Assembly: GCA_021604525.1 (NCBI GenBank)
Contig: BQJD01000004.1
Coordinates: forward strand, 124,001 to 188,000
DNA: 64,000 nucleotides
Direction of reading: 5' to 3'
Source: a marine bacterium B5-7
GTDB taxonomy: Bacteria > Pseudomonadota > Gammaproteobacteria > Arenicellales > CAJQKF01
Shown: positions 17,444 through 26,095 of the stretch, piece after piece
Layout: the number at the start of each line of letters is the position of its first letter
Numbering within the stretch: the first letter of the stretch is position 1
Notes under the pieces: generated by a model
What the model was told of the DNA's origin: nothing
Seen by the model: only the letters and a program-made list of their open reading frames with translations
Database searches by the model: none
Program-made: the position numbers and the translations under genes

Positions 17444-19444
17444 ATGACCGATTCAGATCATTCAGTATCCCATCGGCGAATACTTGAACCATTCCAACTA
17501 CGTCACCTGACGCTTCGCAACCGTATTGTATTCGGTGCCCATACTGCCAACATGGCCGTTGACGGTTTGCCCGGCAATCAGCATCTTGCCTATTACAGGG
17601 AGCGGGCCATGGGCGGCGCCGCCATGCTGGTGATAGAACCCATGCCGGTACATCCGGCAGCGGTGTTGACGCGAGGCAATTTTCGCCATAGTGACGATGC
17701 CGTTATCCCGCATTTCAGACGCATCACCGATACGGTGCATGCCGAAGGCGCGGTAATTTTGCAGCAGCTTTACCATGTGGGTCAGCATGGTGATGCGGAT
17801 AATTCCTATCACCCGAATTTCTCGCCATCGGGGTTGCCGAGCTATCATGATTCGGACGGCTCTCATGCGATGACGGAGCAGGAAATCGAGCAAACCATTG
17901 ACGGCTTCGTTGCCGCCGCGCGACGCTGCCACAAGGCGGGTTTTGATGGTGTCGAGGTATGGGCGGCTTACCACGGTATGGTGGATCAGTTCTGGACACC
18001 ATGGTCCAACCGCCGAAATGATCGCTTCGGCGGTAGCCTTGAAAACAGAACCCGCATGTCCCGTGAGATATTGACTCGAATACGTCGCGAGGCGGGTGAT
18101 GACTTCATCATCGGCCTGGCGGTGAACGACGAGCCGGATGTCGAGGTGGCATTGTCCCGGGAAGCGCTTGCAGAGATTATTGAGCGGCACGATCGTGATC
18201 ATCTGATTGACTATGTCACTTGCGGCACGGGCGGGTACTTCGACTTTTACAAATTGATGCCGACATTTCTGTATCCCGAAAAACTGGGCGTCGATCTCGC
18301 GGGTGTGCTGAAGGGCACAGTTCGCCATGCGGCGATAACCGCAGAGAGCCATATACGCACGCCCGATAATGCCGAATCGGTACTCGCACAAGGTCAAGCC
18401 GATCTGGTCTCGATTGTGCGCGGACAGATTGCTGATCCCCATCTCGTTAACAAGGTGCGTCGCGGAGTACCGGAACAGATACGTGGGTGTCTGTCGTGTA
18501 ATCAGATGTGTTGGGGCCGTCGTTATCGGGATTACTGGATATCCTGTCTTGTAAACCCGTCTGCCGGGCGCGAATTTGAGTTCGGCGGAGATCGTTTCAA
18601 ACCAGCAACCAAAGCACGCACCGTGCTGGTGGTGGGCGGCGGGCCAGCGGGACTCGAAGCAGCGCGGGTCGCAGCCGAACGTGGACACCGTGTTCGACTC
18701 GTTGAAGCATCCGATCGACTCGGCGGTCAGTTTCTGTTGGCTGGTTTACAGCCTCGCCGGGGACAGATTATCGACCTGATCGACTGGTATGCCCGTGAGC
18801 TTGAAAGGCTGTTGGTTCAGATCAACTTCAATACGTATTATGACGAAGATGAGGTTCGACAATCAGCCGCCGAAGTTGTGATATTGGCGACCGGTTCACT
18901 GCCGGCCGGTACGGGTTTTCAGAAGGCCGTACCTCATGTCGAGCGGTTACCGGGTTATGACGAATCGAGTGTCTTCGCAGTTGAAGATGTGATGCGACGG
19001 GACGCGAAAATTGGCCAAAACGTGGTCGTGCTGGACGAGGGCGGCAACTGGCGCGGTGCCGGTACCGCATTGAAACTTGCCGAAGACGGTCATCAGGTGA
19101 CCGTGGTGACACCGGATCCGTTAGTCGGTAAGGAGTTGCAAAGATCCGCAGCGGACTTTCCGTTGCGTCAACGTCTGGCGAGCTTGGGGGTACGCTTTAT
19201 CGTCGATGCGGCCATAACCGCCTGGTCCTCAAAAGGCGCTGAGGTCATATCATTGCTTGATCGGACAACAATCCTCGTTGACGCCCAGACGCTGGTGCTT
19301 GCGACTACCAATCAGGCGTTTGATCCATTGTCCGAAGTACTCGTCGACTACCCTGGTGAGGTACGCGCAATTGGCGATTGTGTCGCGCCGCGTCAGGCGG
19401 CATTTGTCATCTACGAGGGACGTGTTGCCGGACTTGAAATCTAG
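17444..19444 (+). CDS. Old Yellow Enzyme/trimethylamine-dehydrogenase-type flavoenzyme (2)
   Basis: Paralogue of the upstream gene (666 aa) with the same build: FMN TIM barrel (about 1-370), a 4Fe-4S site, then a Rossmann module starting VLVVGGGPAGLEAARVAAE. Here the cluster motif is complete, CLSCNQMCWGRR plus the fourth Cys in YWISCLVNP. FDGVEVWAAYHGMVDQF corresponds to the substrate/FMN region. The C-terminus ends soon after AIGDCVAPRQA, as in this family. It probably acts with the upstream protein on an N-methylated or enone substrate, possibly as a heteromer, but the reaction is not predictable. Confidence 0.85.
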   Translation: MTDSDHSVSHRRILEPFQLRHLTLRNRIVFGAHTANMAVDGLPGNQHLAYYRERAMGGAAMLVIEPMPVHPAAVLTRGNFRHSDDAVIPHFRRITDTVHAEGAVILQQLYHVGQHGDADNSYHPNFSPSGLPSYHDSDGSHAMTEQEIEQTIDGFVAAARRCHKAGFDGVEVWAAYHGMVDQFWTPWSNRRNDRFGGSLENRTRMSREILTRIRREAGDDFIIGLAVNDEPDVEVALSREALAEIIERHDRDHLIDYVTCGTGGYFDFYKLMPTFLYPEKLGVDLAGVLKGTVRHAAITAESHIRTPDNAESVLAQGQADLVSIVRGQIADPHLVNKVRRGVPEQIRGCLSCNQMCWGRRYRDYWISCLVNPSAGREFEFGGDRFKPATKARTVLVVGGGPAGLEAARVAAERGHRVRLVEASDRLGGQFLLAGLQPRRGQIIDLIDWYARELERLLVQINFNTYYDEDEVRQSAAEVVILATGSLPAGTGFQKAVPHVERLPGYDESSVFAVEDVMRRDAKIGQNVVVLDEGGNWRGAGTALKLAEDGHQVTVVTPDPLVGKELQRSAADFPLRQRLASLGVRFIVDAAITAWSSKGAEVISLLDRTTILVDAQTLVLATTNQAFDPLSEVLVDYPGEVRAIGDCVAPRQAAFVIYEGRVAGLEI

Positions 19445-19479
19445 CAGGTATCTGATCGGGATGCCGTAAGGGCGTGTTT

Positions 19480-19845
19480 TTATTCCGTTTGCGGCGCCCA
19501 GAACTCGATGCGCCGCTCATCCGGATCGAAGACGTAAAACGTTCGTGCCCCCCAGGCATGATTGACCAGTTGTGTCAGGCGAGCGCCTGTCCTCACCAGT
19601 TCGTCATGGTAGCCATCCACGTCAGTGATCTCGAAAGTCAGTGTCAAACCATCACCACCCGCGGGGGGGATGGTTGTGCGCTGGGCATCGGCACAACTTA
19701 AGTACGCATTATCGGTTACCTTGAACTCGACAAACCACGATTTTTCAACGACCACTTCAAGATCAAGTACGGTTCGGTAAAAACGAACGCATTCCTCGAA
19801 ATGGCGGCAGTACAAAATCGTGTTGGCGCGATGTATTTGACTCAC
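19480..19845 (-). CDS. VOC-superfamily (glyoxalase-like) protein
   Basis: Single-domain vicinal-oxygen-chelate protein of 121 aa with the beta-alpha-beta-beta-beta fold: RANTILYCRHFEECVRFYRTVLDLEV at the N-terminus in the usual fold order, and FYVFDPDERRIEFWAP at the C-terminus supplying the terminal Glu ligand. Such domains bind a metal and serve as lyases, epimerases, dioxygenases or resistance proteins. It is convergent with the flavoenzyme pair (35 nt apart) and may be a stand-alone gene. Function cannot be refined. Confidence 0.8.
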   Translation of the reverse strand: MSQIHRANTILYCRHFEECVRFYRTVLDLEVVVEKSWFVEFKVTDNAYLSCADAQRTTIPPAGGDGLTLTFEITDVDGYHDELVRTGARLTQLVNHAWGARTFYVFDPDERRIEFWAPQTE

Positions 19846-19929
19846 AATGTGTGTTCTCGCATCTGTCGCTCAAAGCGGGCGGTAACCGCGACCCCGGCAA
19901 GATTCAAATCGGTTACCGAAAACGAAATA

Positions 19930-20697
19930 TCAAGCCTTCGGATCGAGCGATTGACGAAACATTGTTCCCGCGCTGGCCAGATATTCCATGCCTAGACGGC
20001 TCATGCCTTTGGCGTTTACGGTTATGATGTCCGCCAGTGATTCAGGTGTATTTTGCAGTGTTAACTTGCCGTTTGAACCCGCATTGATGAGATTGCGATA
20101 ACTGTTCGATACCAGATCGGTATAGCAGCGCGCGAAGTTGATCTGCAATTCGACTATTTTGCGAGTGTTGTCGATTGCGAGCTGACCCATCCGGGTAAAC
20201 GATTGTTCGACGTCCCCAATCGACAGCGCAGGTGCCACTACGTCAGTCTTTGACTTATTGCCGGGGCGTGCTGGCTGCCTGGTGCGGCTTTTACCTGTTT
20301 CGGGTTGGGCCATGATCACCGACATCTCTGTCAGATCGGTCTGTCGCGGGGTGTTGGCGGATACGGTTGATGCAGCACGTTTTTTGGTCGCGCGCTTCTT
20401 TGTAACCGGTTTGGACAATGTTTCGATGACTGTATTTTGTGGTTTCTTTACCGATTGGCTTACAGTGGATTGTCGCGCCGCAGTGGATCGTATCGGTGCC
20501 TTACTTGCGGACGTCTTGGCCGCAACAGTCTTGCTTGTGGATTTGCGGGTGGTGGTCTTCCTGGCCGCAGGACGAGCGCTTGCAGTTTTGGCTGTCGCGG
20601 TCCTCTTGGCGGGTTTTGCTGTTGAACGTCTGGAGTTAGCCGTGGTGCGGGCTGTCGTTCGTCGGGTGGTGCTTGCTGTTTTCTTTCGGCTCGCCAT
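19930..20697 (-). CDS. phasin-like protein with long Lys/Ala/Thr-rich N-terminal tail
   Basis: 255-residue protein in two parts. Residues 1 to about 130 are low-complexity, histone-H1-like: repeated Thr, Ala, Lys, Arg and Ser with KTA and KTT units and no hydrophobic core. The remainder (about 150-250) is a helical phasin-like domain with LAIDNTRKIVELQINFARCY and SRLGMEYLASAG, the type that coats polyhydroxyalkanoate granules. In PhaF-like phasins the basic tail is C-terminal; here it is N-terminal. It may link granules to DNA. The neighbour upstream is an HU protein with its own basic tail. No PHA synthase is in the window, so the phasin call rests on the helical domain alone. Confidence 0.65.
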   Translation of the reverse strand: MASRKKTASTTRRTTARTTANSRRSTAKPAKRTATAKTASARPAARKTTTRKSTSKTVAAKTSASKAPIRSTAARQSTVSQSVKKPQNTVIETLSKPVTKKRATKKRAASTVSANTPRQTDLTEMSVIMAQPETGKSRTRQPARPGNKSKTDVVAPALSIGDVEQSFTRMGQLAIDNTRKIVELQINFARCYTDLVSNSYRNLINAGSNGKLTLQNTPESLADIITVNAKGMSRLGMEYLASAGTMFRQSLDPKA

Positions 20698-20827
20698 AAC
20701 GAGACCTCCATATCTGTGAATTTTCAGTTCACGATGATAATGCTTATTGTGCGCTGCAACAAGATGCTGTGTTACTGTTACCCACAGGGATTATTGAGAA
20801 GGGCGTGTCAGGAATAGGCAATGAAAC

Positions 20828-20856
20828 AGAAGAGGCGCCCAAAAGGCGCCTCTTCT
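20828..20856 (-). terminator. strong hairpin, terminator downstream of the HU gene
   Basis: A perfect 12-bp stem: AGAAGAGGCGCC at 20828-20839 pairs with GGCGCCTCTTCT at 20845-20856 around a five-base loop. It lies about 90 nt after the stop of the HU gene on the minus strand and upstream of the phasin-like gene. The run after the stem on the minus strand is only moderately T-rich (TGTTTCAT in part), so termination efficiency is uncertain. The rest of the 20698-20943 spacer shows no gene. Confidence 0.65.
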
Positions 20857-20943
20857 TAACCTGGGTCTGACAATAAATTGTCAAACAAGTATCTGACTTT
20901 CCTTGAGGTTCCTGAACCTCAAGTACTGCCGCAGCAAGTGGAT

Positions 20944-21315
20944 TCAGGTTTTAACCGACTCCTTGAGCGCTTTAAGTGCGGTCACGCGAACCGTGGTCGA
21001 TGCGGGTTTTGCCGCGATCTTGATTTCTTCTCCGGTGGCCGGGTTACGACCCATACGCGCCTTGCGGGCAGGCTTCTTTACCCGGCGAATCTTGACGCCG
21101 GTTTCTGGTATCTGGAATTCGCCGGAGCCACGCTTGCGCATGTGTCCAACAACCAGATCGCCCATTGCGGCCAGCACCGATGCCACATCTTTTTTGGTCA
21201 AGCCGGTGGAATCGGCGATTGCCTGAATTGCCTGACTCTTGGTCTGCTTCTGGGCAATGGCTGGCGCCTTCCTGGTGGTAGCCTTTTTAGAAGCTACTTT
21301 CTTTTTCACTGCCAT
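20944..21315 (-). CDS. HU-family DNA-binding protein with basic N-terminal tail
   Basis: Nucleoid-associated protein of 123 aa. After a Lys/Ala/Thr-rich N-terminal extension (about residues 1-25) comes a standard HU/IHF domain: SQAIQAIADSTGLTKKDV, the GEFQIPETGVKIRR strand and the DNA-contacting arm RNPATGEEIKI. HU dimers bend and compact DNA. The tailed form occurs in several gammaproteobacterial groups. GGAG sits upstream of the ATG on the minus strand (in AGTTTAGTTCC-complement context). A strong hairpin follows the gene. Confidence 0.92.
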   Translation of the reverse strand: MAVKKKVASKKATTRKAPAIAQKQTKSQAIQAIADSTGLTKKDVASVLAAMGDLVVGHMRKRGSGEFQIPETGVKIRRVKKPARKARMGRNPATGEEIKIAAKPASTTVRVTALKALKESVKT

Positions 21316-21678
21316 AGGGAACTAAACTCCTCGTAAGTGTTGTTGGTGTCGAAAAGAGGTACGGAAAATAGCACACGCTTGTAACGGTGTATATTGTTTC
21401 ACTCGATAAAATGCTGGTTTTACGTCACATGAGACCTTCTTTTTCAGTTATCCATGTGCCACGTGTAGAACAGCAATGTCGAGTCGCAATAAATATATTG
21501 GTAAGACAGGCTGATTTGTATTGAGCTATATCATTCAGGAACCACTAGCACGACAATTTTTATCCACATATTTTTGCGGTGTTGCCTTATTGCTGGGAAT
21601 CCACACAAGGCGGTAACGGTCGTGGGGTTCATAACCCGATATTCCATTTGCATCTACTCCCGATGGGATAGGCGGAGG
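21316..21678. other. intergenic region between HU and iscR, distal part
   Basis: This 363-base stretch separates the divergent HU and iscR genes. It should contain the HU promoter (minus strand) but I cannot assign boxes with confidence. No open reading frame with family resemblance and no RNA gene was seen. The part nearest iscR holds a palindrome and a candidate IscR site, listed separately. Confidence 0.6.
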
Positions 21679-21698
21679 ATATTACGGCGCGGTAATAT
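21679..21698. promoter_or_regulatory. perfect 7-bp inverted repeat upstream of iscR promoter
   Basis: ATATTAC at 21679-21685 and GTAATAT at 21692-21698 form a perfect inverted repeat with a six-base GC-only centre. It touches the upstream edge of the candidate IscR site and -35 box, the position of an activator or repressor operator. The binding protein is unknown; an IscR-independent iron or stress regulator is possible. Confidence 0.45.
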
Positions 21699-21730
21699 AC
21701 TTGACTGAAATACTAAGTAATTGTTACATT
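21697..21730 (+). promoter_or_regulatory. candidate iscR-suf promoter with type-1-like IscR site
   Basis: A TTGACT -35 box (21701-21706) is followed after 18 nt by TACATT (21725-21730) with a TG two bases upstream of it (extended -10 form). The segment 21697-21721 begins ATACTTGACTGAAAT, which fits the left half of the E. coli type-1 IscR consensus (ATASYYGACTRWWWY); the right half matches poorly. [2Fe-2S]-IscR bound here would cover the -35 box and repress the operon, the classical feedback. Based on eye alignment only. Confidence 0.5.
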
Positions 21731-21875
21731 TAAACCCATTGTTTTAGTCGGTAATTAAGCCAGGACCGGGCACAGCGATCAAAATGTTGCAGTGCTTGCA
21801 TTTTCTTGATGCCGCCTTCATGCAACGTGTGGCTTATTACCCCACAGTGACTCATTTGATGATGGATTTACGACT

Positions 21876-22391
21876 ATGCGACTGACTACCAAAGGCCGTT
21901 ACGCGGTCACCGCAATGCTGGATCTCGCGATTAATCAGCACACTCGGCCGGTAACTCTCCATGATATTGCTTCCAACCAGGAAATCTCGTTGTCGTACCT
22001 GGAGCAGTTGTTTGCCCGGCTGCGCAAGAGTGGCCTGGTGAAGGGCACCCGTGGCCCAGGTGGTGGGTATCGACTGGCTCGTGAACCGGTGGAGATATCC
22101 ATCGCCGACATCATTACATCGGTGGATGAGCGTATTGACATCACCCGCTGTGCAGGTCGCGAGGATTGCCACGACGGTGAACGTTGCCTGACACACGAGC
22201 TATGGGCCGACCTGAGTGACAAGATATTCCAGTTTCTTGACGAAATCTCTCTGGGCGAGCTGATCGACCGTGAGCGCAGTCGGGTTGACGCACTAACCGC
22301 CAAGGCAGATTCATCAAACGACTACGATTCACGGGCAGCGCGGGTGGTCTTTGATTCGAAACCGCCTGTCTCTCGCCGTACCGGTACCTGA
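21876..22391 (+). CDS. iscR: Rrf2-family Fe-S cluster regulator IscR
   Basis: Transcriptional regulator of Fe-S biogenesis (171 aa). It has an N-terminal winged helix ([18 protein letters not shown], then [20 protein letters not shown]) and the cluster ligands Cys92, Cys98, Cys104 and His107 in [16 protein letters not shown], the same numbering as E. coli IscR. It opens the suf operon; sufB begins 51 nt after its stop. The candidate promoter upstream overlaps an IscR-like site, implying autoregulation. Confidence 0.95.
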   Translation: MRLTTKGRYAVTAMLDLAINQHTRPVTLHDIASNQEISLSYLEQLFARLRKSGLVKGTRGPGGGYRLAREPVEISIADIITSVDERIDITRCAGREDCHDGERCLTHELWADLSDKIFQFLDEISLGELIDRERSRVDALTAKADSSNDYDSRAARVVFDSKPPVSRRTGT

Positions 22392-22442
22392 CATACGGTT
22401 AGATACCGATTAATTTGAACATTTTAATTTAGACGATATCCC

Positions 22443-23891
22443 ATGGCAGATACAGGAACACAACTCGACGCGCTGGTTCGGCGCGAATATAAGGAAGGAT
22501 TCATTACCGATATCGAATCCGACACGTTCCCGCCCGGACTCGACGAAGACGTCATCCGTGCCTTGTCCGCGAAGAAGGGCGAACCCCAGTTCATGCTCGA
22601 TTGGCGGCTCGATGCATTCGCGAGATGGCAGCAGATGCGCGAACCGGACTGGGCACATGTCAGTTATCCGAAAATCGATTTTCGCTCGATCAGTTATTAC
22701 TCGGCGCCGAAACGTCCTGAGGATGGACCACAAAGTCTTGACGAGGTTGATCCGAAGCTGCTTGAGACTTATGAAAAGCTCGGTATTCCGATTGAGGAAC
22801 AGAAAATGCTGGCCGGTGTCGCCGTAGACGCTGTGTTTGATTCGGTGTCGGTTGCAACGACATTCAAGAAGTCGCTGAGCAAGGCCGGGGTAATTTTCTG
22901 CCCGATCTCCGAAGCGGTTCACGAACACCCGGAATTGATTAAAAAGTATCTCGGTTCAGTGGTTCCCGTCACCGACAACTTCTACGCTTCGTTGAATGCT
23001 GCCGTGTTCAGCGACGGTTCGTTTGTCTATGTCCCAAAGGGCGTGCGATGCCCCATGGAGCTATCGACATACTTTCGTATCAACGCCATGAACACCGGAC
23101 AGTTCGAGCGCACCCTGATCGTCGCCGAGGAAGGTAGCTATGTCAGCTATCTGGAAGGCTGTACCGCGCCCATGCGTGATGAAAATCAACTGCATGCAGC
23201 CGTTGTCGAGTTGGTGGCAATGAAGGACGCGGAGATTAAATATTCAACAGTGCAGAACTGGTATCCGGGTGACGAAGAAGGCCGTGGCGGCATTTATAAC
23301 TTCGTTACCAAACGCGGAATCTGTCGTGGTGAGCGTGCCAAGATTTCCTGGACCCAGGTGGAAACCGGTTCGGCGATTACCTGGAAGTATCCAAGCGTGG
23401 TGCTGGAAGGTGATCACTCCATTGGCCAGTTTTACTCGGTGGCGCTGACCAACAATATGCAGCAGGCGGATACCGGTACGAAGATGATTCATGTCGGTAA
23501 GGACACCAGCAGCACCATCGTTTCGAAGGGTATATCCGCAGGCCGCGGACAACAGTCCTATCGTGGTCTCGTCAAGGCGCTCAAGAGTGCGGAAAACGCG
23601 CGTAATCATTCGCAATGTGATTCGCTTTTGATGGGTGATAAATGTGGTGCGCACACATTTCCCTATATCGAAATCAAGAACCCGACGGCCAAGGTCGAGC
23701 ACGAAGCAACCACCTCACGGATCGGCGAAGATCAATTGTTTTACTGCCGGCAACGCGGCTTGTCTGAAGAAGACGCGGTGTCGATGATCGTCAATGGCTT
23801 CTGCAAGGAGGTCTTTCGTGAACTGCCCATGGAATTCGCAGTGGAAGCACAAAAGCTTCTTGGCATCAGTCTTGAAGGGGCGGTCGGATAG
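22443..23891 (+). CDS. sufB: Fe-S cluster scaffold SufB
   Basis: Core scaffold of the SufBC2D complex (482 aa), on which the nascent Fe-S cluster is built. It carries the SufBD beta-helix core with the blocks [40 protein letters not shown] and [20 protein letters not shown], the last containing ligand-type Cys and Glu residues. Length fits. It follows iscR and precedes sufC by 78 nt. Confidence 0.97.
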   Translation: MADTGTQLDALVRREYKEGFITDIESDTFPPGLDEDVIRALSAKKGEPQFMLDWRLDAFARWQQMREPDWAHVSYPKIDFRSISYYSAPKRPEDGPQSLDEVDPKLLETYEKLGIPIEEQKMLAGVAVDAVFDSVSVATTFKKSLSKAGVIFCPISEAVHEHPELIKKYLGSVVPVTDNFYASLNAAVFSDGSFVYVPKGVRCPMELSTYFRINAMNTGQFERTLIVAEEGSYVSYLEGCTAPMRDENQLHAAVVELVAMKDAEIKYSTVQNWYPGDEEGRGGIYNFVTKRGICRGERAKISWTQVETGSAITWKYPSVVLEGDHSIGQFYSVALTNNMQQADTGTKMIHVGKDTSSTIVSKGISAGRGQQSYRGLVKALKSAENARNHSQCDSLLMGDKCGAHTFPYIEIKNPTAKVEHEATTSRIGEDQLFYCRQRGLSEEDAVSMIVNGFCKEVFRELPMEFAVEAQKLLGISLEGAVG

Positions 23892-23969
23892 CGTTGCGTA
23901 TGGCTATATGCGCTTTTGAATTAACGATACACAATTTTTAAATACGAATTACTCCGAGTAAATATTGCA

Positions 23970-24731
23970 ATGTTAACAATCAAGAATTTGCACGCCACGG
24001 TTGTCGGCAAACCGATTTTGAAAGGGATAAACCTTGAAATCGGCGATGGTGAGGTGCATGCCATCATGGGTCCGAATGGATCTGGCAAAAGCACCCTGGC
24101 CAATGTCATTGCCGGACGGGAAGGTTACGAGGTAACCGAGGGTACCATTACCTACAAGGGTAAGAATCTGTTCGATCTTGCAGTGGAAGAACGCGCCCGG
24201 GAAGGTATTTTTCTGGCATTTCAGTATCCGGTGGAAATACCGGGCGTCAGTAACATCTATCTATTGAAGGCGGCGGTCAATGCGGGCCGCAAGCATCGGG
24301 GTGAACCGGATCTCGATGCCATGGGATTTTTGAAACTGGTGCGGGAAAAACTCAAGCTGGTTGAAATGCGTGATGAGTTTTTACATCGATCGATCAACGA
24401 AGGTTTTTCCGGCGGCGAGAAAAAACGCAATGAGATTCTGCAAATGGCCATGCTGGAACCCACTCTCGCAGTGCTCGACGAGACCGACTCCGGTCTTGAT
24501 ATTGATGCGCTCAAGATTGTTGCCAATGGCGTTAATTCACTACGCTCGGCTGAACGTTCGATGATTGTAGTAACGCATTATCAGCGTCTGCTCGACTATA
24601 TCGTACCCGATTACGTGCACGTGCTGGCCCAGGGCAAGGTGGTTAAGTCAGGTGGCAAGGAGCTTGCTCACGAACTCGAAGCCCATGGCTATAGCTGGGT
24701 CGGTGACGATGCCAAGGCAGCAGCGGGTTGA
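23970..24731 (+). CDS. sufC: SufC ATPase
   Basis: ABC-type ATPase of the SufBC2D complex (253 aa). Walker A GPNGSGKST is near residue 35, the Q-loop region is FLAFQYPVEIPGVSN, the signature reads FSGGEKKRNEI, and Walker B AVLDETDSGLD. The signature and the D-E-T-D Walker B are typical SufC. Its 3' end overlaps or abuts the start of sufD, so the two are coupled. Confidence 0.97.
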   Translation: MLTIKNLHATVVGKPILKGINLEIGDGEVHAIMGPNGSGKSTLANVIAGREGYEVTEGTITYKGKNLFDLAVEERAREGIFLAFQYPVEIPGVSNIYLLKAAVNAGRKHRGEPDLDAMGFLKLVREKLKLVEMRDEFLHRSINEGFSGGEKKRNEILQMAMLEPTLAVLDETDSGLDIDALKIVANGVNSLRSAERSMIVVTHYQRLLDYIVPDYVHVLAQGKVVKSGGKELAHELEAHGYSWVGDDAKAAAG

Positions 24732-24736
24732 ACGAT

Positions 24737-26080
24737 ATGAGTGTCAAACTGAACACTGAAAGTTGTGAACAGGCATTCGACTCGCTTTCTGGCGAGTTGG
24801 TAGGAGTAGACCAGGCATGGTTGTCGCAACGCCGTCATGATGCTTTAAACCGGCTTGGCAACACAGGGTTCCCAACCGTAAAGCACGAAGACTGGAAATA
24901 TACCGATATTCGTTTACTCACTAAACACGAGTATGTTCTTGATGCGTCCATCGACCTCACTGCAATGGCTGCCAAGGTTGAGTCCAGTCGGATTGATGCG
25001 CTTGATGCGTTACGCATTGTCATCGTCAATGGACGTTTCAGACGCGATCTCTCGACGATCGACTCATTGCCTGAAGGATTGATTGCGGGAGGCCTTGCCG
25101 AGCAAATAGCGAGTGATCCGGCAAGCGTCAAGGCATGGATAGGACAGGCGCTTCCTGAAAACGGTCACGGCTTCTCGTCGCTAAACGATGCATTTGTAAA
25201 TGATGGTGTGTATATCAACGTATCAGCGGGTATAACAGTCTCCCGGCCTGTCGAGATCGTTTACATGATATCTGCTGGCGATGTCGCACCGTTAGCACAG
25301 CCGCGTACATTGGTTATAGTTGCCGAAGGCGCATCGATTGAAGTCGTGGAACGCTACATTTCAGATTCTGAGGATACGTATCTCACCAATGCGGTCAGCG
25401 AGGTATTTGTCGGTAGCGGTGCGCGTATCGAACTTGATCGGATTCAGGAAGAAGGCAGCCGCGCAGGACACGTCGGTGGCCTGTTTGTGTGTCAACGCAC
25501 TGACAGTCATGCAGTAATCAATACGATATCCCTCGACGGCATGCTTATCCGTAATGACCTTCGCGCCAGTCTTGACGAACCGGGGGCAAAGGTTGTTCTG
25601 AATGGTCTTGCACTAGGCGATGGTCGTCAGCACATCGACAATCATACCCATGTCGATCACATCGCCGAACATTGCATCAGTCGCGAATTCTACAAGTCGG
25701 TGCTGGATGATCGATCGAGGGCGGTGTTTCACGGTCGTATAGTCGTTCATAAGGATGCCCAGAAGACCGATTCCGAGCAGCAGAACAAGAGTCTCCTGCT
25801 GTCGAGAAATGCCGAAGTCGATACCAAGCCACAGCTTGAAATCTATGCTGATGATGTTAAATGCTCCCATGGGGCGACGGTTGGTCAGCTCGATGAGACC
25901 GCCGTTTATTATCTGCGTACCCGTGGTATCGATGAGCAATCGGCACGGGGCATACTCACATTCGCATTTGCCGATTCGGCCATAACCGATATTTCCAACG
26001 AGGCGCTACGCGCTTATATCGATACGCGTATTCGCGACAAGCTCGGTGCCGGTGATTTAACCAAAGGAATGAGTTTTTAG
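24737..26080 (+). CDS. sufD: SufD scaffold partner
   Basis: SufB paralogue in the SufBC2D complex (about 447 aa), needed for iron delivery. The N-terminal helical part contains TVKHEDWKYTDIRLL (the family's K-x-E-x-W-K-Y-T motif), the beta-helix runs through the middle, and the C-terminal block DDVKCSHGATVGQLDETAVYYLRTRGI is the SufBD signature (only part quoted as the key run CSHGATVGQLDE). ATG 24737 is preferred; a TTG at 24728 overlapping the sufC stop is an alternative. Confidence 0.95.
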   Translation: MSVKLNTESCEQAFDSLSGELVGVDQAWLSQRRHDALNRLGNTGFPTVKHEDWKYTDIRLLTKHEYVLDASIDLTAMAAKVESSRIDALDALRIVIVNGRFRRDLSTIDSLPEGLIAGGLAEQIASDPASVKAWIGQALPENGHGFSSLNDAFVNDGVYINVSAGITVSRPVEIVYMISAGDVAPLAQPRTLVIVAEGASIEVVERYISDSEDTYLTNAVSEVFVGSGARIELDRIQEEGSRAGHVGGLFVCQRTDSHAVINTISLDGMLIRNDLRASLDEPGAKVVLNGLALGDGRQHIDNHTHVDHIAEHCISREFYKSVLDDRSRAVFHGRIVVHKDAQKTDSEQQNKSLLLSRNAEVDTKPQLEIYADDVKCSHGATVGQLDETAVYYLRTRGIDEQSARGILTFAFADSAITDISNEALRAYIDTRIRDKLGAGDLTKGMSF

Positions 26081-26095
26081 TTTAAGGATACAGCC

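Noticed and set aside
17498-18688. 396-codon minus-strand open frame inside the second flavoenzyme gene
   Set aside because: The plus-strand protein has clear OYE and Fe-S motifs throughout; the antisense frame shows no domain.
20258-20719. Hydrophobic, valine/leucine-rich plus-strand frame opposite the phasin-like gene
   Set aside because: The apparent membrane protein is simply the antisense reading of Lys/Ala/Thr-rich codons.
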